Below, in pieces: positions 20,919 through 30,007 of a DNA stretch of 64,000 nucleotides (positions are counted from its first letter, which is position 1; each line of letters starts with the position of its first letter). The position numbers were made by a program, and so were the translations under genes. This DNA is from Hortaea werneckii (taxonomy: Eukaryota; Ascomycota; Dothideomycetes; Mycosphaerellales; Teratosphaeriaceae), in contig JBAOKB010000022.1 of assembly GCA_037044905.1 (NCBI GenBank), positions 1 to 64,000 of the forward strand, written 5' to 3'. The notes beneath the pieces are model-generated. The model was not told the origin of the DNA. It ran no database searches and saw only the letters and a program-made list of their open reading frames with translations.

Positions 20919-23165
20919 ATGTCTTCATGCTTCGGTCTTCGAAAGAAAGCGCGCGGCTCAGACCGTGAACCTCTGCTTCCCCAATATGAAGACGACACCA
21001 CTCTTCAACGGAAGTTGCACGCTAAACTTCACACCTACCAACAATGCAGGGCAATATCGAAGGGCTTTATGCCCAGCACAGAACAGATCATCATAAACCT
21101 GAGGACCCTTTTAGCAAGCGACCTACTGAGTTCTGACAACGTGGACCTATCCGAGAGCGGCAGGAGCTTGACCAAATATACGCGACAATGGCTTCAGCAA
21201 TTCATGGATCTGATGCAGCACAAGAACGGCGAAGACCAAATACAGGATCTGATATGGTTTTTGAGCAAGAGCAGAATCTCAGTGGATACCAATGACATCG
21301 CAGCAAGAGCGAAGAAAGCGAGAGCCAGAGCAGACACCGCAGCCGCTTATCAGAGCTTGAAGACTGTTGGGTCATTGATGTTGACCAACTCGGACTTTCG
21401 CATCTTTTTGAGCGATCTCAATACCGTTGGAAGGGAAGTCTTCAAGGATTCGGCCTTTAAGCTCTCAGGCGTTGCTGAGCAGGCAGGAAAGACTCTGGAA
21501 CCGTCCCATAAAGAGCAGAAGCTGATCGCTCAGCCTGGTCAGGATGCTGAAGCAAAGGGGCTAATTAGCAATCAAGAATTGGCTACGGAAGCAAAGGACG
21601 TTGGTACGGTGGTAGCGGACGGCTCTGCCCAGGTGGCAAAGACGGCTATGGAGAGTGCGGAAGACAAACTTGAGGGCGACGAGGGTAAGACAATGCTATA
21701 CCGACTCAAGCAAGCTATCCTGAAGCTTCGGCAGCGGAACGACTACTCAGAGTCGGTGTCCACTCTTTCGCTACTCATCCAGCGGTATGCCATGGTATAC
21801 TCGCGCGCAGCAGATGAAGTGCAGCGAGCTGCAGAGGAAGATACGCATCAGAACAAAGCATTAGACCGTGCAATGAAGAATGCCTGGGCTTTGATCACAA
21901 GCTTCGGCGACAAGGAAGCATGGGACAAAACGGAGGAGTTGTGGAAGAAGGTCATGTCCCACAAAGACGCTGATCCGCAGTTTGAAAATATGATGAACGA
22001 TGTCGGCAATAACTTGCAATCCATGCTGACGGACCCATCATTCTTCGACAACGCACAGGAAAGGCTTCAAGAGCTGCGAGCAAAGGGCCAGCAGACCGGA
22101 AAGGGGAGCAAAATGAATGACGACGTCAACGAGCTTCTGATGCAAGCAGAAGTGACTTTCCGGTCAATACTGGAGGACTCGGACATTCATGGTCTATTAC
22201 GGACTACGCTCCAGCTTTTCCACACCCTATCACCTACCAACCAAGCGACCAACTCTGAGTTGATCCAGGACAGCATCAATGTGTTCGTGCCCTTGTTGGT
22301 AGCTGCTGTGCAATACATCCCAATACCGAGACTGGAGGTCAGCAATCCGGATGTCGATCTGCTACTGGAGAACCTCGTCATCGAGCCGGGCCACACCGTC
22401 AACCAGACTTCCTTCCTGCCCTACCGACTAAAGGTCGAGACATACAACGACTTCGAGCTCATGAAACACAAGTTCCGCACAGCATCTCACTCAACTAACC
22501 TCATGACAATCAAACTCGACGGCCTCTCCGCGCGCGCAGACGAAATCGGCTTCTGGCTCCGCGCCCACAGCGGCCTGCTCCGCCTCGCCGACGAAGGCAT
22601 CGCCTCCTTCGCCCTCGACGACCAAGGCATCGACATCCACGTCGACGTGGAAATCTGCCAGGACCGCCTCGAGCAGATCCTCACCCTCAAAGCGGTCCGC
22701 GTCCACATCCACAAGCTGAACTACACCACCCGCAAAAGCAAACTGACCTGGCTCGCCTGGCTCCTGAAACCTTTCCTCCGACCCCTCCTCCGTCGCACGA
22801 TGGAGAAACAACTCGCGACCGCCCTCGCGGACTTCTTCCACGCCGCCAACCGCGAGCTCCTCTTCGCCCGGGAACGCCTCCGCGCCACCCGCATCAGCAA
22901 CCCAGACGACCTGCTGACGTTCTTCCGCGCGGTCGCGGCCCGGCTGACGCCCGCCGAGGACCCGGATCTGTATACCCGCGTCGGCATCACGCCGCCGGAA
23001 GGCGGCAGAGTGCGGAAGAATGTGTTCAAGGGTGTTTATGCGCCGGGGTCGATTGTTAAGCTCTGGGAGGAGGAGGCGGTGCATGCCGCCGAGCAGGTGG
23101 AGGGGTTTAGGGAGGATGGGTGGCGGAATGAGATTTTTGATTTGCAGACTAGGATGATGACTTGA
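20919..23165 (+). CDS. HAM1-like (HAM1_N/HAM1_C) protein
   Basis: 748 residues from the Met at 20919 (MSSCFGLRKKARGSD). That start gives the family's usual beginning, a basic patch then EPLLPQYEDDTTLQRKLHAK. The N-terminal two thirds are helical and match the fungal HAM1-like N-terminal family (YQQCRAISKGFMPSTEQIII). The C-terminal third (from about LLENLVIEPG) is a beta-rich HAM1_C region, related in shape to lipid-binding TULIP/BPI-like domains. A basic helical segment near WLLKPFLRPLLRRTMEKQL could contact membrane. Molecular function is not established; a lipid-transfer or membrane role is inference. An upstream in-frame Met at 20784 is less likely. Codon usage becomes strongly GC-rich in the last 700 bp. 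Confidence 0.75.
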   Translation: MSSCFGLRKKARGSDREPLLPQYEDDTTLQRKLHAKLHTYQQCRAISKGFMPSTEQIIINLRTLLASDLLSSDNVDLSESGRSLTKYTRQWLQQFMDLMQHKNGEDQIQDLIWFLSKSRISVDTNDIAARAKKARARADTAAAYQSLKTVGSLMLTNSDFRIFLSDLNTVGREVFKDSAFKLSGVAEQAGKTLEPSHKEQKLIAQPGQDAEAKGLISNQELATEAKDVGTVVADGSAQVAKTAMESAEDKLEGDEGKTMLYRLKQAILKLRQRNDYSESVSTLSLLIQRYAMVYSRAADEVQRAAEEDTHQNKALDRAMKNAWALITSFGDKEAWDKTEELWKKVMSHKDADPQFENMMNDVGNNLQSMLTDPSFFDNAQERLQELRAKGQQTGKGSKMNDDVNELLMQAEVTFRSILEDSDIHGLLRTTLQLFHTLSPTNQATNSELIQDSINVFVPLLVAAVQYIPIPRLEVSNPDVDLLLENLVIEPGHTVNQTSFLPYRLKVETYNDFELMKHKFRTASHSTNLMTIKLDGLSARADEIGFWLRAHSGLLRLADEGIASFALDDQGIDIHVDVEICQDRLEQILTLKAVRVHIHKLNYTTRKSKLTWLAWLLKPFLRPLLRRTMEKQLATALADFFHAANRELLFARERLRATRISNPDDLLTFFRAVAARLTPAEDPDLYTRVGITPPEGGRVRKNVFKGVYAPGSIVKLWEEEAVHAAEQVEGFREDGWRNEIFDLQTRMMT

Positions 23166-23908
23166 GACGGGGTTCCTTCTTGGGCACTGGGGGGGAGGGA
23201 AGGGGTAGAAACGTGGGAAGCAGTATGCCTTCTTTCTCGAATGTCTTCCTTTTATCTCTTTTTTTTTTCTTTTTCTTTTAAGACGGTATGATTATTGTCC
23301 CTATCTTATCTGGGGTGACTTTAGTCGTTGTGTTTGTCTATACCCTGATAATTTTCTCTATTGACTGTGTTTGCTGAAGGTTACATGTGCGTTCTTTCAA
23401 CGCTGCGGATAAGTTTGTGAGGTGCTGGTTGTTTTTTCCTCTTCCATGTCAGAACCGGGTGAGAAACTTGTTTGCTATTCTGTCTCTTTCTTGGCTTTTG
23501 GAGGTTGCATTGCTGGCGTTCTTCATATAAGATTCGCTCCAATGCCAGCTCCGTGAGGTCTTGATGTTCGGACGTCTCCACCAGAGACGTTTCGGTTTCA
23601 AGGCATGCACGCGCGGGACTAGCCCCGAACCCATTTCCAGCGGGCAGCCAGGGACAGACGCGCGCCGGGGCTGGTCCCCCCATCCCAGCAGAGGCCGGAA
23701 TTGTAAAGTTGGCTGTTTTCGTGAGAGCTGTTGCTACTGCAAGGTACATACATGCGACTCAGCGCGCGCGCAACTACGCCCGATATTCTTCACTTCGCTC
23801 CTCTCCCTCGCCTGCCTTCTCTCTATATTACCGCCTTTGAACAATACGTATTGGCAATCCGAACCGCCTGAGTTGTTGCGACCGTCTTGAGAGAGGAATA
23901 CCGCCAAT
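23166..23908. other. Spacer before ERD2
   Basis: T-rich 3' flank of the HAM1-like gene (a run of T/C around 23258-23280), then the ERD2 leader. No gene seen. Confidence 0.45.
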
Positions 23909-24895
23909 ATGCCGATGAACATCTTCCGAATCACGGGTATGCCGAAGCCTGGAGAGCTATACGAGAAGCTTTTGGAAAGTGGAATCGCCATGCTGACGGG
24001 GAGGACACAACAGCGGATCTGTCGCATCTGGCGTCAATCCTCATACTCATGGCCAAGATGCGAAGCTCAAGTGTAAGAGGCCCTCCACACTATCCTCCAT
24101 AGGCAGCCACGCGAACCTGGGGATACATGGCAAGCTAACGCAATGGGCACCTTTGGGAAATCCCAACAGAGCGCATCAGGCATCTCATTCAAATCGCAAT
24201 TCCTCTACCTCGTCGTCTACGTCACCCGGTACCTCGACCTCTTCTGGACCGACCCGACCAAGAACCTTTGGAACACCATCTTCAAGATCGTCTTCATCGG
24301 CTGCCAGAGCTATATGATCTACCTGATGCTGGTCGACTATAAGCCCACGCACGACCCCAACCAGGATACGTTCAAAGTGGAGTACTTGCTCGGCGGGGCG
24401 GCAGTGCTGGGGATCGTATGGCCGCCTGAGTACAAGATCACTGAGGTATGTGAGAATCTAGGTCGCGGGTTGGAATGAGGAACGGAAAGGCTGACATTTG
24501 AGGGTTGGGGGGTGGATGTAGATGCTCTGGGCTTTCTCCATCTGGCTTGAAGCCGTCGCCATTCTCCCGCAGCTCTTCATGCTCCAGCGGACCGGCGAGG
24601 CCGAGACGATCACGACGCACTACCTCTTCGCGCTCGGCGCCTACCGCGCCCTTTACATCCCGAACTGGATCTACAAGTACTTTGTTGGCGAGCGCGTGGA
24701 GCTGATCGCTGTGGTGGCTGGTCTGGCGCAGACGGTGCTCTACTCGGATTTCTTCTACATCTATTGGACGAAGTGCGTGAGATCCCCTTCCCATTCACAT
24801 TATTCTTTCGTACGACACAGCAATGTGAGAAGCTCTGGACTGACCAAGTTGCGTGTAGGGTACTCCAAGGCAAGAAGTTCAACTTGCCAGTGTAA
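23909..24895 (+). CDS. ERD2: HDEL/KDEL receptor (ER lumen retention receptor), five exons
   Basis: Golgi-to-ER retrieval receptor for soluble ER proteins; seven-helix membrane protein. Exons 23909..23936, 24014..24072, 24170..24445, 24522..24772, 24859..24895 (introns 77, 97, 76 and 86 bp) give 216 residues, matching the 210-220 of the family. Every junction is supported by conserved protein: [23 protein letters not shown], then [26 protein letters not shown], and the terminal segment [11 protein letters not shown], whose Lys-rich tail is involved in COPI retrieval. An alternative start two codons later (MNIFR) is as likely. The last intron splits the Lys codon before VLQGKK. Confidence 0.94.
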
Positions 24896-25148
24896 GCAGG
24901 TCAAACGGATACCCGGCCTTTGCTTTACGAACCTTGATTGGGAACCACCTCAATTCAAATTGGTCTTCACTATGACGACGACTCGGAGCTGGTGTTCTCC
25001 AGGATGGAACTTGAGATATGCAGAGCATTTACGTGGCGTCTAAAAAGCGTATCCGATGGTTTGGTTTGGAGTTTCAGAGACGCCCCTTTCAAGGCTGATT
25101 GACAGCGAGGCGACGCTGTGTTTACGTGTAAAAGTATGAGTTATCAAA

Positions 25149-25189
25149 ATACCGTCCAAGCCCACTAGCAAGATACCGTCCAAGTCCAC
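25149..25189. repeat. 24-bp tandem duplication
   Basis: ATACCGTCCAAGCCCAC at 25149-25165 returns at 25173-25189 with one mismatch, period 24 bp. It lies just upstream of the larger array. Confidence 0.7.
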
Positions 25190-25290
25190 CCGTCCGCTCG
25201 CGAAGATTCATTGGGATTTTGCAATTGCAATGCACTAATCGATATTGTCGAGTCTTACGACACTGCGTTGAGCTGAGATACGCTAGAGTT

Positions 25291-25610
25291 GCAAGTATGC
25301 TCACGTGCAGGATCTATTGCTACAAGACAAGCCGTCGGGGCCTTGTGAAAGTGCATTCATTTGCGCCTCGAAGATAACGATAACAAGTCAGCATGCTCAT
25401 CTGCAGCAATTCATGGCGTGGAACCTGAAGAAAGTACGCCCATTCGCGCCATGCCAGAATCGCAAGTATGCTCACATGCAGGCTTCATCGCTACGACCTC
25501 CCTCGAAGGCGCCAAGGAAAGCCTTGGCGCCTTCGAGGAAGAGTGTATTCACTCGCGCCCTCGAAGATCACGCTAATACGTTAGCGTGCTCACTTGCAGC
25601 ATTCGATGTT
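25291..25610. repeat. Degenerate tandem array, four copies of a TGCTCAYNTGCAG motif
   Basis: The motif occurs at about 25296, 25393, 25468 and 25586 (spacings 97, 75 and 118 bp). The spacers share a second block, GAAAGTGCATTCATTTGCGCC and variants, near 25347, 25429 and 25539. Copies 1 and 3 are preceded by GCAAGTA, copies 2 and 4 are followed by CA; thus two larger halves (about 25291-25415 and 25462-25607) are also related. Spacer 3 carries an extra hairpin insert. Confidence 0.7.
25501..25538. repeat. Perfect 17-bp inverted repeat, 4-nt loop
   Basis: Left arm CCTCGAAGGCGCCAAGG at 25501-25517, loop AAAG, right arm its exact reverse complement at 25522-25538. A second, smaller inverted repeat (CGCTAA/TTAGCG, 4-nt loop) follows at 25571-25586. 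In RNA this would be a very stable GC-rich stem. Confidence 0.85.
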
Positions 25611-25931
25611 GTATGCACTACGAGCACAGCGACGACTCATCTTTATAACTTGCAAGCTGCAGCTCTCTCTCGACTCTTGTCTCTCTTTACAGCAGACACC
25701 TTCAACTTCCAACTTCCCACCTTGGACCTCCTAATTTCAACATTTCACTCTCAAACTCCAACACCTGATTTCCACTCTTCTGCTTTCAACTTTGGACACT
25801 TCCCTTCCGTGCTATACATTCAAAGAACCACCAACAATCTTATACCTCTCTCCTTCGGCTACTCACATCGCTCAAGACGCCGAACGTACAGCCAAACTAT
25901 TTCCCACGACAAAAAGAAACGTCAATACAGC

Positions 25932-27008
25932 ATGACTCTAGACTACAAGCGCTTCCGCACCACACAGCTCGCGCAATTCGCACGCAATCGCAACCTCCAC
26001 GTCGAAGTCCGCCCAAGACAAGAGCGCGGATGTTACCTACGCGCACTCATCGACGCTGACAACAGTGCCACGTTCCGCTTCTTCGACTTGCCGGCCGAGA
26101 TGCGAAACAACGTGTACGAATGCCTTCTCACGCTGAGGGAGCTCAAGCATGGGTGGAGGTGTTATCCCGAGATCCTCGCTACGTGCAAGCAGGTGAACCG
26201 TGAGGCGCGGGAGTATTTTACCGTGGGCAATCACTCGATGATACACATGCGTCTGTATCCCAGCCTTTACGACCGGCCTCTCGACGGACAGGTTATCTTG
26301 AACGGATGCAAAGTAGGCTACGATTTTGCTGCCTTGCATACGTGGGATAAGAAGATGCTCAACTTCGTACTGAATTCGAACTATATCACCATCCTTATCA
26401 CGATGCAGAAAGAGCTCGAGGACGGAAATCAGGCATATTTCGACGACATCATGCTCGGCGAACCCATCGATCACGCCCTGTACTCGCTCTATTACCTGCT
26501 GCGCGACGCCGGTCGGATACCTAGCGTCGATGTGAAGATAACACTCGCATCGACTGAGGTCTCCGCGGAGCAGGTTGCAACACTCTTCTCTCCATTGGCC
26601 CTGTACGATGCCCCGAAAATTTTCGAAGCTGTCGACGTTGACGCCAGTGTGCTCCAAGCGGCAAAAGCATCCGCGACCGCCAAAGTACAGCACCGTCACA
26701 CTGCTGACCAGCTCAAGCGAAACGAGGAACTGCGAAGCGCGACATCTCCGCTAGAGCAATTACGAATGACATTAGGATTTGGCCAGCTTATGTGGAGCAG
26801 CGATTACCCAGTGCTGATCAGGGATATATTGAAACGCGACGATTACTCCATGACGGTGGAGAAGGAGCGGCAGCTCAGCCTGGCCATAGACCGCTATGAG
26901 GTCGAGATCAACGATTACTTTGCACAGAATGAGGCGCGCATTCAGGAATTGGCCGAAGAGAATCGTGCCATGGCAAAGGACTGGGCGAAGCGTATGGGCA
27001 AGGCATAA
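25932..27008 (+). CDS. F-box-like/2EXR-type orphan protein
   Basis: 358 residues from MTLDYKRFRTTQLAQF at 25932. Residues about 45-85 (FRFFDLPAEMRNNVYECLL ... CYPEILATCKQVNREAREYF) match the F-box-like motif found in large families of filamentous-fungal proteins, where it may bind Skp1 or simply act as an interaction domain. The middle has no known motif. The C-terminus (EARIQELAEENRAMAKDWAKRM) is a short coiled coil. The frame is open further upstream but that stretch is repeat-containing promoter, so the start at 25932 is preferred. Substrate and role are unknown. Confidence 0.65.
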   Translation: MTLDYKRFRTTQLAQFARNRNLHVEVRPRQERGCYLRALIDADNSATFRFFDLPAEMRNNVYECLLTLRELKHGWRCYPEILATCKQVNREAREYFTVGNHSMIHMRLYPSLYDRPLDGQVILNGCKVGYDFAALHTWDKKMLNFVLNSNYITILITMQKELEDGNQAYFDDIMLGEPIDHALYSLYYLLRDAGRIPSVDVKITLASTEVSAEQVATLFSPLALYDAPKIFEAVDVDASVLQAAKASATAKVQHRHTADQLKRNEELRSATSPLEQLRMTLGFGQLMWSSDYPVLIRDILKRDDYSMTVEKERQLSLAIDRYEVEINDYFAQNEARIQELAEENRAMAKDWAKRMGKA

Positions 27009-27340
27009 CGATGGATGGAGACCAAGCGCGGTGAAGGGTCGGCGAAGCGGACTCGAGTTCGCGGGCGAGGAGCGTTACTGCTCACGAAATACGATTGTTT
27101 TGCTGGCGACAGACTTTAAGGGTTTTTAATTCTTTGAAGGGTACTCTACAAGGAGTTGACGCCGGGGACGGTGGTATGCTCGGGAAGAGAAAGTAACAAT
27201 GCATTGCTTTGAAGACTGACGGATACTGCTTGCGCTGCTTCTAGATTGCGGGTTTTTTGCTATAACCAAGTTGATTCCTCTAGTAAAACCTGCTGCACAT
27301 CTGACTGATCGTGGTCTTTCAGCCCAGTCCTTCCATATAG
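27009..27340. other. Convergent spacer
   Basis: 332 bp between two convergent genes. No additional signal. Confidence 0.4.
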
Positions 27341-29247
27341 TCAGGAACTCTGCATTCCAACGCCTGGTTCCTTCCTCCCTTCCACGAATTGCACAGGGGC
27401 CGTATAGTGACGTCTCCCATGAACCACATACACAACCGCTGCAATGATCAACACCGCAACCCATATCAAAGGCCCATAGTTCGCCGACGCAGCATCCACT
27501 GGGAGATAACTGGGAAAGCAGCTGAACACAATGATCACACCCGAATAGACGAAACCAAAGGTGTTGACGAAGATCCCGTATCTCCCAAGGCTCCATCTGG
27601 CCGGCGGCAATGGTTCGCCTTTGATTCGCTTGAGCAGCACGCAGCCAATCGAGATCATGTATGTGCTTAGGAGCCCAAGTAAAGAGACGGAGACGACAAT
27701 GTTGAAGGCTAATGTACTGCCGAAGTTGATGAAGCTGAGAAGGATACAGGCTGCGCTTGTTGCGTAGACTGAGTGGAAAGGGATGTTCCTGAAGATGAAA
27801 TGTCAGAAGAAAAGTGGCTGACGTCTTTCGGACCACTTACCACTGGGTGTCCATTTTGCCAATCCAGCTCGAGAAGGGAAGGCCGCGGTCTCGTGCGAAA
27901 GCCCACATTTCGCGAGCGCAGGTCGCCAGGGCGGTGATGTTGCCGGCGTAGATCAAGACAAATAGGATGACATTGAGAATCACAGATAGTGCTGTAGATC
28001 CAGTGTTGTTGAAGAGGAGAAGGTAAGGGACATCACTGTTAATCTAACCAATTGTCAGCGGCTGGTGTTTGGGTTGTATATGGCGAAAGAGGTAACCGTA
28101 CGACATCTTCGAGGGGCCCGATACAAAACAACATAGTGACAAGCATAATGATGCCCATGAGCACATTTCCAATGTATGAGTACCACATGCATCGCGGAAC
28201 TGTGATACTTGCATCTTCGACCTCCTCGGAAATGTGCACCACGCTATCACTTCCTAGATTACAATACATCACCGTTACCTGAGAGATCAGGTACCCCGGA
28301 CCTGGAGTCCAACCTCCTTGCCATTCAAAGGAGCTGAACACCTCAGATGCATTGTTTTTCGGACATAGTACCCACAATGGGATGAGGACTATGAAAAAGC
28401 CGACCAGATGCCCTACCAAGGAAGTCGTCTCGAGGGCCGGAAGTGCTTTGGCGCCCCAGGTATTGAACAGTATCGTGATGGCAACAAACGCCACCATCAG
28501 CAGCACATACTGCCAGTTTCCAAAGACAAAGTTGGGGCGCGTGATCTCCACCATGGCTTCAATCTGCGTGGTAAGGACAAAGTTGGATCCGGCAACGCTT
28601 GCGAGCCAGCCTAGTGTGCTCATCCAGCCCGAGGCGTAGGATAAGATGCGCTGGTACTCTGGAGGAGCAAACTCGGAGACCCAATCTATGAGGCATTGGC
28701 TCTATCGCCCGTTGAACCAAGTGAGCAAGGGGAGGGAGAGAAGACTTACGATATTGACCTCCACTCGTTGGTGCCTAAGAAAGAAAACTTCAGCAAACAC
28801 ATCAAAGGCTATGGACTCCAGCGGGTGTCTCAGCCGTACCATACTCGCCATCTCAGCGAGAGAAGCGACAATAGTCGAGTAACACAAGACCGTCGTGAGA
28901 AAACACCAGAAGAGCCCGGCAAAGCCTCCATTTGCAAAGCCCACGGAGAGTGAGACCAGCACGAATTCCCATGTCGCCATGTAGACGGAAACGAATCCCA
29001 GCGCAGACCAGAAGGTGAAGTTGCGTTTGAATTCCTGCTTCTTCCCTAGCCGCTTCATGTCGCGGAGATCGTGCTCGGTGTCGCCATAGATTTCTACATC
29101 GTCAAGGGCTGGACTTCCGTCTTCTGCACTATACTTGCTACCTGGGGTCTCGCACACGGTGAAAGTAACAGGGCTTTTGAGTTCAATGCTCTCTCCCATG
29201 ATCTCGGGCTCCTGCGTGCGCTGCCGGAAACTTGAGCTGGATGCCAT
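27341..29247 (-). CDS. APC-superfamily permease with 25-nt micro-exon
   Basis: Second amino-acid/choline-type transporter (Uga4/Hnm1 group); substrate unknown. Five exons: 29247..28840, 28774..28750, 28685..28102, 28043..27841 and 27788..27341, introns 65, 64, 58 and 52 bp. The coding sum is 1668 nt, 555 residues, in frame throughout. The 25-nt exon encodes most of APTSGGQY, which restores the family signature LAEMASMAPTSGGQYHWV. Other motifs are HISEEVEDA and the conserved WAFARDRGLPFS loop. A charged N-terminal tail of about 80 residues precedes TM1, and there are about twelve hydrophobic segments. It is divergent from the MetE-like gene. Confidence 0.9.
28750..28774 (-). other. Internal 25-nt coding micro-exon
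   Basis: Flanked by TTTCTTAG acceptor and GTAAGTC donor. Skipping it would shift the frame, because 25 is not a multiple of three. Confidence 0.85.
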
Positions 29248-30007
29248 CGTTACCTGTGTGTTAGGGGCAGGGATTGCAAAGTATTTTGCGTGATTTGGTC
29301 AAGACTTTCCAAGAGTAAGGAGGTGAAAGGCACACATGAAAGATTTGGAAATGGAAAAACTGTACTCCCAAGGACCATCGTTGCACTTCTGAGCCACTGC
29401 AGCCCGACTTTCGCGTAGCCAGGACCCATAGTTGCAGGTGGCTTGGGACTACGACATGGGTCAGGTTCTAGGCCATGTGGCCACAAGGAACGCAGAGAGA
29501 GAGAGAGACACACACAGAGAGAGATATGTCTTGGAGATCTGCAGGAGAGTTGATCATGAGCTAGTGTACCGTTCTGATTGGTGGGCTTTAGACACTCATC
29601 CCAATTTATTAAGCACAGCATGCATGCATGCGATGGACGGCAGTGATGACGGCGGCGATTTCGTCTTTTTCGGTGACAATAAGCATCCAAGGTCCTCCAA
29701 TTCGAGTTCACCAGAAGAGCTGACTTCCACACCAGCTTCATCTCATAGCAAGATCTAGACCGTTTGATACTATCTACCTCCGTGGCGTTGCCACACGCGC
29801 CAAAACAATGCATTCTGCCAGCTATGAACAAATGCGGAGTATCACAATCGATTGCCATGGCCCGAGGTAAAATCCACTGCAGCTCACGTTGAGCTCTCAC
29901 TCCAAGGAAACTAATTTCGATCCTTTAATCAAACAACCCTCCCACTGCCGGCAAAGCCAGTCTGGAAAAAGGAAAGAGAACAGAGAAAATCGAGGAGAGC
30001 CCCAAAA
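29248..30007. promoter_or_regulatory. Divergent promoter, permease / MetE-like
   Basis: 760 bp head to head. A GA/CA microsatellite-like tract lies at about 29488-29525. A TGCATGCATGC run is at about 29620-29630. No gene. Confidence 0.5.

Larger units (their letters stand above)
24896..25931. other. Intergenic region with repeat array, leader of F-box-like gene
   Basis: About 1 kb between ERD2 and the F-box-like gene. The frame of the latter stays open to 25305, but this part contains repeats, hairpins, a TTTATAA element near 25640 and a pyrimidine-rich stretch (25670-25920) typical of a fungal promoter/5' leader, so I do not count it as coding. Confidence 0.55.

Noticed and set aside
25305..25931. 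209-residue N-terminal extension of the F-box-like protein
   Set aside because: Covers the repeat array, a TATA-like element and a pyrimidine-rich leader; composition is not protein-like.
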